Shown here: positions 1 through 9,495 of the stretch, one piece after another
Position numbering within the stretch: position 1 is the first letter of the stretch
Layout of the letters: each line of letters starts with the position of its first letter
DNA from: Rhodobacterales bacterium
Lineage (GTDB): Bacteria; Pseudomonadota; Alphaproteobacteria; Rhodobacterales; Rhodobacteraceae
NCBI GenBank assembly: GCA_003249215.1
Contig: QKJR01000012.1
Span: 19,255-83,254 of the forward strand
Direction: 5' to 3'
DNA length: 64,000 nucleotides
The notes under the pieces: model-generated
What the model was told of the DNA's origin: nothing
Seen by the model: only the letters and a program-made list of their open reading frames with translations
Database searches by the model: none
Translations under genes and position numbers: made by a program

Positions 1-1
1 T

Positions 2-682
2 CGCGGCCGGGTTCTGATGGCCGGTCAGCCGGGGGATTACTCGCGCCGCGGCCTGATCGGCTGGCGCAGCCGGGTGGCACTGGTGCTGCAAGATGCCGAC
101 GATCAGATCTTCGCCGCGACCGTGGCCGAGGATGTCTCCTTCGGGCCCCTCAATCAGGGCCTGCCCGCGACCGAGGCCGCGGCGCGGGTGCAGATGGCGC
201 TTGCCGCGCTCGGGATCGAAGATCTGGCAGACCGGCCCACCCACATGCTTTCGGGCGGGCAGAAGAAGCGGGTCGCGATTGCGGGCGCGGTGGCGATGCG
301 CCCCGAGATCCTGCTGCTCGATGAGCCCACGGCGGGGCTCGACCGGGCGGGGGCGGATCAGCTCATCGCGCTTCTGGAACGGCTCGGACAGCGGGGGATG
401 ACGCTCGTCTTCTCGACCCATGACATCGAGCTTGCCGCGACGCTCGCCGATGAGGTGGCTTTGTTCGACGGCGGCACGGTGATCGCGCAAGACACAGCCG
501 AAACCGTGCTGGGCGATGCCGATCTGCTGGCGCGCGCCGGGCTGCGCCCGCCGATGCTGATCGAGCTGTGGCTCGGCGCACAGGCGCGGGGTCTGATCGC
601 CCCGGACGCGCCCCCGCCGCGCTCGGCCGGGGCGCTTCTGACGCTGCTGTCGCCGGGCGTGCCGCGCCGCGCGGCGGGTTAG
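2..682 (+). CDS. cbiO: Cobalt/nickel ECF-type ABC transporter ATPase, C-terminal part
   Basis: The open frame is already running at the left edge, so the Walker A region lies outside the window. Counting from the first ATG at 17, the remaining part has a Q-loop region (VLQDADDQIF, about 23-32) typical of CbiO, the signature LSGGQKKR (78-85), Walker B ending in LLLDEP (about 99-104) and the H-loop STHD. CbiO powers cobalt or nickel import together with CbiM/CbiN/CbiQ, which would have to lie further left. Its stop overlaps the stop of the convergent cobO by four bases. Location beside the cobalamin cluster supports cobalt as substrate; nickel cannot be excluded. Confidence 0.85.
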   Translation, partial: RGRVLMAGQPGDYSRRGLIGWRSRVALVLQDADDQIFAATVAEDVSFGPLNQGLPATEAAARVQMALAALGIEDLADRPTHMLSGGQKKRVAIAGAVAMRPEILLLDEPTAGLDRAGADQLIALLERLGQRGMTLVFSTHDIELAATLADEVALFDGGTVIAQDTAETVLGDADLLARAGLRPPMLIELWLGAQARGLIAPDAPPPRSAGALLTLLSPGVPRRAAG

Positions 683-1302
683 AACTCGACGCCCGGCTGG
701 CCCTTGATGCCCGAGCGGAACGGATGCTTGACCAGCGTCATCTCGGTCACCAGATCGGCCGCCTCGATCAGCGCCTCCTTGGCGTTGCGGCCGGTCAGGC
801 AGACATGGGTCAGTTCGGGCTTTTCATCGCGCAGGAAGTCGAGCACCTCCTCGAGGTCGAGATAGTCGTAGCGCAGCGCGATGTTGATCTCGTCGAGCAG
901 GACGAAGCGGATCGCCGGATCGCGGATCAGCTCCTTGGCCTTTTCCCATCCGGCACGGGCGGCGGCGATGTCGCGGGCCTTGTCCTGTGTCTCCCAGGTG
1001 AAGCCCTCGCCCATGGCGTGAAACTGGCAGAGCTCCGCGAAGTTTTCCTCGATCAGGCGGCGCTCGCCGGTGTCCCAGGCGCCCTTGATGAACTGCACGA
1101 CCGCGCAGGGCATCCCATGCGCGATGCAGCGCAGGATCATCCCGAACCCGGACGAGGATTTGCCCTTGCCCGCCCCGGTATGGACGATGATCAGCCCCTT
1201 CTCGCCCGATTTCCCGGCCATGATCTTGTCGCGCGCGACCTTCTTCTTGGCCATCTTGGCGGCGTGGCGCGCGAGGTCGTCGGTCTCGGTCGTCTCGGTC
1301 AT
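679..1302 (-). CDS. cobO: Cob(I)yrinic acid a,c-diamide adenosyltransferase
   Basis: CobO (CobA/BtuR family, 207 aa) adds the 5'-deoxyadenosyl group to the cobalt of cob(I)yrinic acid a,c-diamide, using ATP, late in aerobic cobalamin synthesis. The P-loop GAGKGKSS is at residues 43-50 and is followed by the family-typical GFGMILR and VVQFIKG stretches; the length is normal. It is transcribed opposite to the main cob operon and its start is about 60 bp from the riboswitch, which points the other way, so it probably has its own promoter. Its 3' end overlaps cbiO. Confidence 0.93.
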   Translation of the reverse strand: MTETTETDDLARHAAKMAKKKVARDKIMAGKSGEKGLIIVHTGAGKGKSSSGFGMILRCIAHGMPCAVVQFIKGAWDTGERRLIEENFAELCQFHAMGEGFTWETQDKARDIAAARAGWEKAKELIRDPAIRFVLLDEINIALRYDYLDLEEVLDFLRDEKPELTHVCLTGRNAKEALIEAADLVTEMTLVKHPFRSGIKGQPGVEF

Positions 1303-1361
1303 CGGGCGGCTCCTTGGTCCTTGACAGTGCCCGCGCCCTGCTTGATGACAGGGGCATAGGC

Positions 1362-1556
1362 GCTGGTGCCTGTCTTAGGGCAGGCCAAAAGGGAATGCGA
1401 CAGGATTTGGCCCAAGGCCCGGTCCAAGCGCAGCCGCCCCCGCGACCGTGACCGGAAAGGTCTGTCCAATGTCACTGGCCGCAAGGTTCGGGAAGACGGG
1501 CAGAGCGCCGGGGCCAACCGCCCCGATATCCGCAAGCCGGGAGACCTGCCAGAGCC
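1362..1556 (+). promoter_or_regulatory. Cobalamin riboswitch
   Basis: Conserved B12-aptamer elements appear in the expected order: GGTGCC at 1365-1370, AGGGAA at 1390-1395, the B12 box (core GCCGCCCCCGCGACCGTGA) ending at 1451, a GTCACTGGCC element near 1471-1480, and the closing AAGCCGGGAGACCTGCC at 1534-1550. It precedes the DUF1636-cobW-cobN operon and should lower its expression when adenosylcobalamin is plentiful. Boundaries are approximate to about 10 bases. Confidence 0.93.
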
Positions 1557-1580
1557 CGAACTGAAACGCGCGGACGGGGT

Positions 1581-1614
1581 GTGCCGTGACCTTCGGATAT
1601 CGGGTCACGCGCAC
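1581..1614 (+). promoter_or_regulatory. Hairpin between riboswitch and first gene, possible expression platform
   Basis: GTGCCGTGACC (1581-1591) pairs with GGTCACGCGCAC (1603-1614) with one bulged base around an 11-nt loop. It lies just 3' of the aptamer and about 35 nt before the Shine-Dalgarno GGGAGAGG (about 1648-1655). No T-run follows, so it is not a classical terminator; translational control or a Rho-linked step is more likely. The regulatory role is inferred from position only. Confidence 0.4.
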
Positions 1615-1657
1615 CCGTGCCGCAGGCTTATCCCGTTCGCCAAACCCGGGAGAGGCC

Positions 1658-1981
1658 ATGACCGCCGTTCTGCATGTCTGCACCACCTGCCGCGCCGGGC
1701 GCCGTCTGCATGACGCGCTTCTCGCCGCGGGCGCGCCCGAGGGCGTCACCATCCGCGCCGCCGAATGCCTCTCGGCCTGCGATCACGGTTGCAACGTGGC
1801 GCTCACCCGGCCCGGCGCCTGGTCCTATGTCTATGGCCGCCTGAGCATGGACGACATCCCCGAGATCCTGCGCGGCGCGGGCCTCTATGCCGCGACCGCC
1901 GACGGCATCGTGCCCTGGCGCGAGCGCCCCGTGATTTTCCGCAAGCAAAGCCTTGCCCGCATCCCCCCGATGGAGCCCTGA
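1658..1981 (+). CDS. DUF1636 metal-binding protein
   Basis: A 107-aa protein with cysteines C8, C11, C37, C41 and C45 (CxxC and CLSACDHGC), the hallmark of the DUF1636 family, which is thioredoxin/2Fe-2S-ferredoxin-like and commonly sits beside cobW in alphaproteobacterial cobalamin clusters. The cysteines suggest a metal or Fe-S site; its reaction is not known. The ATG at 1658 was chosen over upstream in-frame codons because GGGAGAGG precedes it and the conserved region starts at once. It is the first gene after the riboswitch, and its TGA is followed one base later by the cobW start. Confidence 0.85.
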   Translation: MTAVLHVCTTCRAGRRLHDALLAAGAPEGVTIRAAECLSACDHGCNVALTRPGAWSYVYGRLSMDDIPEILRGAGLYAATADGIVPWRERPVIFRKQSLARIPPMEP

Positions 1982-1982
1982 G

Positions 1983-3017
1983 ATGACCGACCTGACCAAG
2001 ATCCCCGTCACCGTGATCACCGGCTTTCTGGGCGCGGGCAAGACCACGCTGATCCGCCACCTGATGCAGAACCCGCAGGGCAAGCGCCTCGCCGTTCTGG
2101 TCAATGAATTCGGCACCGTGGGGGTGGATGGCGAGATCCTGAAATCCTGCGCCGATGCGAATTGCCCGGCCGAGAATATCGTGGAACTGGCGAACGGCTG
2201 CATCTGCTGCACCGTGGCCGATGATTTCATCCCGACGATCGAGGCGCTGATGGCCCTGCCCGAACGCCCCGAGCATATCCTGATCGAGACCTCGGGGCTT
2301 GCTCTGCCGAAGCCGCTCCTCAAGGCCTTCGACTGGCCCGCGATCCGCTCGCGCATCACGGTCGACGGGGTCGTCGCGCTGGCCGATGCCGAGGCGGTGG
2401 CGGCGGGTCGGTTTGCGCCCGATGTGGCCGCCGTCGATGCGCAGCGCGCGGCCGATGACAGCCTCGATCACGAAACGCCTTTGTCCGAGGTGTTCGAGGA
2501 TCAGATCGCCTGCGCCGATATCATCTTGCTGACCAAGGCCGATCTGGCCGGTGAGGCGGGCCTTGCCGCCGCCCGCGCCGTGATCGAGGCCGAGGCGCCG
2601 CGCAAGCTGCCGATCCTGCCGGTGACCGAGGGCACGATCGACCCGCAGGTGATCCTCGGGCTCAATGCCGCGGCGGAGGATGATCTGGCCGCCCGCCCGA
2701 GCCACCATGACGGCCATGACGACCACGAGCATGACGATTTCGAAAGCGTGGTGATCGAGCTGCCCGAGATCGCCGATCCGGCCGATCTGACCGCCCGGAT
2801 CGAGCGCCTCGCGCGCGAGCTGAACATCCTGCGCGTCAAGGGCCATGTCGCGGTTGCGGGCAAGCCGATGCGCCTTCTGGTGCAGGCGGTGGGCGCGCGG
2901 GTGCGCCAGCAGTTCGACCGCCCCTGGGGCGCCGGGCCGCGGCTCTCGCGCCTCGTGGTCATCGCCGAGCATGACGACATCGACGAGGCCGCGATCCGCG
3001 CCGTTCTGGGGGTCTGA
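1983..3017 (+). CDS. cobW: CobW, COG0523-family metal-chaperone GTPase
   Basis: CobW is a G3E P-loop GTPase thought to deliver cobalt to the CobNST chelatase. The 344-aa product has the P-loop GFLGAGKTT (14-22), the family metal motif CICC (73-76), a TKAD guanine-specificity motif (about 183) and a histidine/aspartate-rich run (about 240-251, HHDGHDDHEHDD), a likely metal reservoir or sensor before the C-terminal domain. The ATG at 1983 directly follows the DUF1636 stop. cobN starts 8 bp downstream, which fits a chaperone-client pair. Confidence 0.95.
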   Translation: MTDLTKIPVTVITGFLGAGKTTLIRHLMQNPQGKRLAVLVNEFGTVGVDGEILKSCADANCPAENIVELANGCICCTVADDFIPTIEALMALPERPEHILIETSGLALPKPLLKAFDWPAIRSRITVDGVVALADAEAVAAGRFAPDVAAVDAQRAADDSLDHETPLSEVFEDQIACADIILLTKADLAGEAGLAAARAVIEAEAPRKLPILPVTEGTIDPQVILGLNAAAEDDLAARPSHHDGHDDHEHDDFESVVIELPEIADPADLTARIERLARELNILRVKGHVAVAGKPMRLLVQAVGARVRQQFDRPWGAGPRLSRLVVIAEHDDIDEAAIRAVLGV

Positions 3018-3025
3018 GGCGCGCC

Positions 3026-6000
3026 ATGCACGTCGTCTTCCGCGACAGCCGGGGTCTCGAGGCGGCCGATGCGCCCTTCGATGCGGGTCAGGATCCGGCG
3101 GATCTGATCGTGCTGTCGTTTTCCGACAGCGACCTTGGCGCCTTCGCGGCGGGCTGGCACCGGGCGGGCGGTGCGCTGCCCTCGGTGCGGTTGCAAAACC
3201 TCGTGGCGCTGCGCCACCCCGTTTCGGTCGATACCTATCTCGAGCGCACCTTGTCGGGCGCGCGCGCGATCCTGATCCGGCTGATCGGGGGCGAGGCCTA
3301 TTGGCCCTATGGCCTGGCCTCGGTGCAGGATCTGGCGCGGCGGCGGGGGATCGCGCTGGCCGTTCTGCCCGCGGACGGACGGCCCGATCCCGCGCTCGAT
3401 GCCGCCTCGACGGTGCCGGTCTCGGTGCTGCGGCGGTTGCAGGATCTGTGCGATGCGGGCGGCGCGGTCGCGGCGCAGGCGGCGCTCGCGCAGCTTGCCT
3501 TGGCCGCGGGGATCTATGCCGGGCCGGCGCCGGGCGACAAGCGCGTGCCCGACATGGGCTTTTACGACCCCGACCGGGGCGTGCTCGCCGCTCCGCCCGA
3601 GGGGCGCGCGATCTGGGTCAGCTTCTATCGCAGCTATCTGAGTGCCGCCGATACCGCCCCCGTCGATGCGCTGATCCGCGCCTTCCGGGCCGAAGGGTTC
3701 GCGGCGGCCGGGGTCTTCGCGCCCTCGCTCAAGGCGCCGGGTTTTGCCGACTGGCTGCGCCCGACGCTGACCGCGACACCGCCGCGCGCCGTGGTCAATG
3801 CCACCGCCTTTTCCGCGCGCGGTGACGATGGCACGACGCCCTTCGACGGGGTGGATTGCCCGGTGTTTCAGGTCGCTCTGTCCACCGCGCGGCGCCGCGA
3901 CTGGGTGGCCGAGGATCGCGGCCTTTCGCCCGCCGATCTCGCCATGCATGTGGTCCTGCCCGAGGTGGACGGGCGGCTGTTCGCGGGGCTGATCTCGTTC
4001 AAATCGCCGGGCAAGCGCGACCCGGATCTGCAATATGCCCGCTTCGCCCATCGCCCCGATGCCGAGCGGGTGGCGGCAGTTGTGGCACGGGTCAAGGCTT
4101 GGCTTCGGCTGGCCGAGGCGCCCACACCCGCGCGGCGGATCGCGGTGGTGCTCTCCACCTATCCCGGCCGCGCCTGGCAGATCGCCCATGCCGTCGGCCT
4201 CGATGCGCTGGCCTCGGCCGAAGCGGTGCTGGAGGATCTCGGCGCCAAGGGTTCGGGCCTTGGGCAGGCGCTGCAACGCGAAACGCTCGACTGGCCGCTG
4301 ACCGAATATCGCGCGGCGCTCGCCCACCTGCCCGAGACCCTGCAACAGGCGCTGCACGCGGCCTGGGGGGCGGCCGAGGATGACCCCGCCTGCACGGGCG
4401 GTGCTTTCCGTTTCGCTGCGGCGCAGCATGGCGCGGCGCTGGTCGCGCTGCAGCCCGAGCGGGGCGAGGTGGAGCAGCGCGATGACGACTATCACGACCT
4501 CGCCCGCGTGCCGCGGCACGGCTATGTCGCCTTCTACCTGTGGCTGCGGTCGCAGGGGCTGCACGCGCTCGTCCACATGGGCGCGCATGGCACGCTCGAA
4601 TGGCTGCCGGGGAAATCGGTCGCGCTCTCGGCGGCCTGCTGGCCCGAGGCGCTGATCGGCGATCTGCCGGTGATCTATCCCTTCATCGTCAACGACCCCG
4701 GCGAGGCGGCGCAGGCGAAGCGACGGATCGGCGCGCTCACGCTCGGCCATCTGCCGCCGCCGCTGACCGCCGCCCGCCTGCCCGAGGGGATGGCCCGGCT
4801 CGAGCGGCTGCTCGACGAATATGCGACCGCCGACGGGCTCGACCCCGCGCGGCGCGACCGGCTGATCGCCGACATCCGCGCCGAGGCGCAGGCCGCGGGC
4901 GTCGAGGAGGATCTGGGCATTCCGCCGGGCGCAGGCGCCGCCGAGGCGATCACCCGGATCGACCGCTTCGTCTGCGACATCAAGGAAAGCCAGTATGGCG
5001 AGGGGCTGCATGTCTTCGGCCAGGGCGCCTGCGGGGCAGAGGAACGTGACGGCCTGCGCCGCGCTCTGGCGGGTCTGCGCGTCGCCCCCGGCCCTTCGGG
5101 CAGTCCGGCGCGGGGGCGTTCGGATGTGCTGCCCACCGGGCGCAACCTGTTTGCCGTCGATCCCCGCGCCGTGCCGAGCCGCGCGGCCCATGCGCAGGGC
5201 GTGAAACTGGCCGAGGAGCTGCTGCGCAAGCACCTTCAGGATCAGGGCGACTGGCCGCGGGGCCTCGTCGTCGATCTGTGGGGCAGCGCGACGATGCGCA
5301 CCGCGGGCGAGGAATTCGCGATGGCGCTGCATCTGGCGGGCCTCGCGCCGGTCTGGGATGCCGGATCGGGGCGGGTCTCGGGCGTCGAGGTGGTGCCGCT
5401 CGCGCTGCTCGGGCGGCCGCGGATCGACGTGACGCTGCGGATCTCGGGGCTCTTTCGCGACGTGTTCCCGGGGCTTGCCACGCTCTTCGAGACCGGGGCC
5501 GAGATGCTGGCCGCGCGCGACGAGGCCCCCGAGGACAACCCCTATGCCCGCCGCGCCGCGCGGGTCTATGGGCCGCGGCCGGGGCAATACGGGCTTGGGA
5601 TGGGCGTGGCGATGGACGCTTTCACCCCCGAGGCGCGGGCCGCCGCGGGCGAGGCCTGGATCGCCGCCTCGAGCTGGGCGATCGGGGCGGATGGCGCCTC
5701 GCGCGATGACCGTGCGGGGCTCGAGGCGCGGCTGCGGGGCGCGGATACATTCGTCCATGCGCAGGACCTGCCGGAGAGCGACCTGCTGCTGGCCGCCGAT
5801 TACGCCGCGCATGAGGCGGGCTTTGCCGCCGCGATGGCGCGTCTGGGGACCGCGAAACCCGCGCTCTATCACCTCGACGCGACGCAACCGGACCGCCCCC
5901 GCGCCCGCAGCCTAGCCGAGGAAATCGCCCGCGTGGTGCGCGCCCGCGCCGCCGATCCGCACTGGGCCGAGGGGATGATGCGCCACGGCTTTCGCGGCGC

Positions 6001-6247
6001 GGCCGAGATCGCGGCGACCGCCGATCACATGGCGGCCTTTGCGCATCTCGCGGGCGTCGTGCCGCCGCATCTGTTCGACCTTTACCACGAGGCGACGCTG
6101 GGCCGCGCCGATCTGGTCGATTTCATGGCGCGCGACAACCCAGGCGCGCTCGAGGCGCTGCGCGATCTCTTCCGCCGTCTGGCCGAGGCCGGATTGTGGG
6201 TGACGCGCCGCAACTCGATCGCCGCGGCCCTGGAGGGGGGCGCATGA
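3026..6247 (+). CDS. cobN: Cobaltochelatase large subunit CobN
   Basis: CobN is the porphyrin-like subunit of the ATP-dependent cobaltochelatase that inserts Co(II) into hydrogenobyrinic acid a,c-diamide with CobS and CobT, which are not in this window. The 1073-aa protein matches the CobN/BchH/ChlH type, with conserved blocks such as HMGAHGTLEWLPGKS (about 516-530) and YGEGLHVFGQG (about 656). It is shorter than the roughly 1275 residues of the classical Pseudomonas denitrificans protein, but no gap or frameshift is visible. Its TGA overlaps the cobG ATG. Confidence 0.95.
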   Translation: MHVVFRDSRGLEAADAPFDAGQDPADLIVLSFSDSDLGAFAAGWHRAGGALPSVRLQNLVALRHPVSVDTYLERTLSGARAILIRLIGGEAYWPYGLASVQDLARRRGIALAVLPADGRPDPALDAASTVPVSVLRRLQDLCDAGGAVAAQAALAQLALAAGIYAGPAPGDKRVPDMGFYDPDRGVLAAPPEGRAIWVSFYRSYLSAADTAPVDALIRAFRAEGFAAAGVFAPSLKAPGFADWLRPTLTATPPRAVVNATAFSARGDDGTTPFDGVDCPVFQVALSTARRRDWVAEDRGLSPADLAMHVVLPEVDGRLFAGLISFKSPGKRDPDLQYARFAHRPDAERVAAVVARVKAWLRLAEAPTPARRIAVVLSTYPGRAWQIAHAVGLDALASAEAVLEDLGAKGSGLGQALQRETLDWPLTEYRAALAHLPETLQQALHAAWGAAEDDPACTGGAFRFAAAQHGAALVALQPERGEVEQRDDDYHDLARVPRHGYVAFYLWLRSQGLHALVHMGAHGTLEWLPGKSVALSAACWPEALIGDLPVIYPFIVNDPGEAAQAKRRIGALTLGHLPPPLTAARLPEGMARLERLLDEYATADGLDPARRDRLIADIRAEAQAAGVEEDLGIPPGAGAAEAITRIDRFVCDIKESQYGEGLHVFGQGACGAEERDGLRRALAGLRVAPGPSGSPARGRSDVLPTGRNLFAVDPRAVPSRAAHAQGVKLAEELLRKHLQDQGDWPRGLVVDLWGSATMRTAGEEFAMALHLAGLAPVWDAGSGRVSGVEVVPLALLGRPRIDVTLRISGLFRDVFPGLATLFETGAEMLAARDEAPEDNPYARRAARVYGPRPGQYGLGMGVAMDAFTPEARAAAGEAWIAASSWAIGADGASRDDRAGLEARLRGADTFVHAQDLPESDLLLAADYAAHEAGFAAAMARLGTAKPALYHLDATQPDRPRARSLAEEIARVVRARAADPHWAEGMMRHGFRGAAEIAATADHMAAFAHLAGVVPPHLFDLYHEATLGRADLVDFMARDNPGALEALRDLFRRLAEAGLWVTRRNSIAAALEGGA

Positions 6248-7382
6248 GCGGGGCGTTTCAGGTGCAGGGCTGGTGCCCCGGGGCGCTGCGGCCGATGGCT
6301 TCGGGCGACGGGCTGGTGGTGCGGGTGCGCGCGCCGGGCGGGCGGCTCTCGCCTGCGCAGGCGGCTGGCATCGCGGTGGCGGCGCGGGCGCATGGCAACG
6401 GGCTGATCGACCTCTCGGCGCGGGGGAACCTGCAACTGCGCGGGGTGAGCGAGGCCAGCCACGCGCCGCTGATCGACGATCTGCGCGCGCTCGGGCTGAT
6501 CGACGCGGATGCAGGTCAGGAGGCGCGGCGCAATCTCCTGATCACCCCCTTCGCCGATGCCGAAACCGACGCGCTGGCGGCGGCGATCGTGGCCGCGCTG
6601 CCCGCGATGCCGGATCTGCCGGGCAAGTTCGGGATCGTGGTCGACACCGGTCCCGCGCCGGTTCTGGACGGGAGCGCGGGGGACATCCGGCTCGAACGCG
6701 AAACCGGCGGCGGGCTGATCCTGCGCTGCGAGGGCGCGGCGCTTGGCGCCCCGGTCGCGCCCGAGGAGGCTCCCTCGGCGGTGATCGCGCTGGCGCGGTG
6801 GTTCGTCGAGGCGGGCGGCGTGACCGACGGGCGGGGCCGGATGGCCGCGCTGATCGCGCGCGGGCTCACGCCCGGGGGCGCGCTCGCGCCGCGTGTGGCC
6901 CCAGCGCCCGCGCTGGACGCACCCGAACCGGCGCTGGTGGCGCAGGGCACGCTGGTCGGATTTGCCTTCGGCCAGATGGAGGCCGGGACGCTGGCGGCGC
7001 TCGCCACGCGCGGCGCGATGCGCCTCACGCCGTGGCGGATGCTGCTGATCGAGGGGCTGTCGCAAATGCCCGACCTGCCCGGCCTGATCACGCAACCCGA
7101 CGATCCCTTGCGCCGGGTCGAGGCCTGCACCGGCGCGCCCGGCTGCCTTCAGGCGCGGGCCCCGGTGCGCGCCCTCGCCACCCGGCTCGCGCCGCAGGTG
7201 CCCCCGGGGCGGCGGCTGCATGTCAGCGGCTGCGCCAAGGGCTGCGCCCATCCCGGGCGGGCCGATCTTACCCTTGTGGCCACCGATGCGGGGTTCGATC
7301 TGATCCGCGACGGCCGCGCACAAGACACACCCGAACGGCGCGGGCTCGCCGCCGATGACATCGACCTTCAAGGGGATTTCTG

Positions 7383-7383
<1 letters not shown>
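6244..7383 (+). CDS. cobG: Precorrin-3B synthase CobG
   Basis: CobG is the oxygen-dependent monooxygenase converting precorrin-3A to precorrin-3B, the step that defines the aerobic pathway. The 379-aa product belongs to the sulfite/nitrite reductase-like ferredoxin half-domain family. Four cysteines for the 4Fe-4S cluster are visible as CTGAPGC (near 295) and GCAKGC (near 328). The start was set at the ATG overlapping the cobN stop (ATGA). Its presence separates this organism from relatives that use CobZ for the same step. Confidence 0.93.
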
Positions 7384-8012
<629 letters not shown>

Positions 8013-8014
8013 CC

Positions 8015-8758
8015 ATGACCGGAAAGATCATCTGCGTGGGGCTCGGGCCCGGCGATCCCGATCTGATCTCGGTGCGGGCCGACCGGCTGATCCGGGGCGC
8101 GCGCGACGTGGCCTTCTTCCGCAAGGCCGGGCGGCAGGGGCAGGCGCGGCGCATCGTCGAGGGGATGCTGGCGCCCGGCACCGCCGAACATGCGATGGAA
8201 TATCCGGTCACGACCGAGCTGCCCTTCGACAGCCCCGCCTATATCGCGCAGCTCTCGGCCTTCTACGACGACTGGACCGCGCGGCTGCGCGCGATGGCCG
8301 AGGCGGGGCGCGAGGTGATCGTGCTCTGCGAGGGCGACCCCTTCTTCTACGGCTCGTTCATGCATCTTTATGTCCGGCTGCGCGATCTGGTGCCGGTCGA
8401 GGTGGTGCCCGGCATTCCCGGCATGGTCGGCTGCTGGAACGCGGTCGGGCAGCCGATCACCTGGGGCGACGATGTCTTGACCGTGCTGATGGGCACCCTG
8501 CCCGAGGCCGATCTGATCCGCCACATGCGCGGGGCCGAGGCGCTGGTGATCATGAAGACCGGGCGCAACCTGCCGCGGGTGCGGCGCGCACTGGCGACGG
8601 CCGGGCGGCTCGATCAGGCCTGGCTCGTCGAGCGCGGCACGATGCCGGGGCAGCGCATGGTGCCGCTGGCCGAGGTGGGCGACGACGACTGCCCCTATTT
8701 CGCGATCGTGCTGGTCCATGGCCACGGCCGCCGCCCCGTCGCCGAGGCCGCAGAATGA
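8015..8758 (+). CDS. cobI: Precorrin-2 C20-methyltransferase CobI
   Basis: CobI is the SAM-dependent tetrapyrrole methyltransferase making precorrin-3A. The protein starts with the family loop VGLGPGDPDL (8-17) and has the second motif CEGDPFFYGSF. Two in-frame ATGs exist: 8009, overlapping the cobH stop, and 8015. The second is preferred because GGAAGGA (8002-8008) is then at a normal distance. About 247 aa. Its stop overlaps the cobJ start (ATGA). Confidence 0.94.
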   Translation: MTGKIICVGLGPGDPDLISVRADRLIRGARDVAFFRKAGRQGQARRIVEGMLAPGTAEHAMEYPVTTELPFDSPAYIAQLSAFYDDWTARLRAMAEAGREVIVLCEGDPFFYGSFMHLYVRLRDLVPVEVVPGIPGMVGCWNAVGQPITWGDDVLTVLMGTLPEADLIRHMRGAEALVIMKTGRNLPRVRRALATAGRLDQAWLVERGTMPGQRMVPLAEVGDDDCPYFAIVLVHGHGRRPVAEAAE

Positions 8759-9495
8759 GTGCGGGCTGGATCGCCGTTGCGGGCCTCGGCCCCGGCGACG
8801 AGGCGTTGGTGACACCCGAGGTCACCGCGGCTTTGGCCGAGGCCACCGATGTCGTGGGCTACATCCCCTATGTCGCCCGCGTCGCCCCGCGCGAGGGCCT
8901 GACACTGCACCCCTCCGACAACCGCGTCGAGCTGGACCGGGCGGGCTTCGCGCTCGATCTGGCCGCAAAGGGGCGGCGGGTGGTCATCGTCTCCTCGGGC
9001 GATCCCGGGGTCTTCGCCATGGCCTCGGCGCTTTTCGAGGCGCTCGAGGCGCGGCCCGACCGTCAGCAGACCGACATCCGCATCCTGCCCGGGATCACCG
9101 CGATGCTCGCGGCCGCCGCGCGGGCCGGTGCGCCGCTGGGGCATGACTTCTGCGCGATCAACCTCTCGGACAATCTCAAACCCTTCGCCGAGGTCGAGCG
9201 CCGCTTGCGCCATGCCGCGCGCGGGGGCTTTGCGATGGCCTTCTATAATCCCCGCTCGAAGGCGCGCCCGCATCAGTTTGCCCGCGTGCTCGAGATCCTG
9301 CGCGCGGAATGCGAGGGGGCGCGGCTGATCCTCTTTGCCCGCGCCGTCTCGACCCCGGACGAGACGATCCGCTGCGTCACGCTGGCCGAGGCCACGCCCG
9401 AGATGGCCGACATGCGCACCGTCGTCATCGTCGGCAACGAGGCCACCCGCCGTGTCGGGCGCTGGGTCTATACGCCGCGTTCGGTGCCGGTATGA
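8755..9495 (+). CDS. cobJ: Precorrin-3B C17-methyltransferase CobJ
   Basis: CobJ methylates C-17 and drives ring contraction to precorrin-4. The 246-aa protein has the methyltransferase motifs VAGLGPGDEAL near the N-terminus, SSGDPGVFAMAS (about 79-90) and NLSDNLKPF, and the FYNPRSKARPHQ segment typical of CobJ/CbiH. It lacks the extra C-terminal domain found in some homologues. Its last 28 bp overlap the end of the convergent cobK. Confidence 0.94.
   Translation: MSAGWIAVAGLGPGDEALVTPEVTAALAEATDVVGYIPYVARVAPREGLTLHPSDNRVELDRAGFALDLAAKGRRVVIVSSGDPGVFAMASALFEALEARPDRQQTDIRILPGITAMLAAAARAGAPLGHDFCAINLSDNLKPFAEVERRLRHAARGGFAMAFYNPRSKARPHQFARVLEILRAECEGARLILFARAVSTPDETIRCVTLAEATPEMADMRTVVIVGNEATRRVGRWVYTPRSVPV

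Noticed and set aside
1586..1657. Longer start for the DUF1636 protein
   Set aside because: The extension would lie in the riboswitch-linked hairpin region; the ATG at 1658 has the ribosome site.
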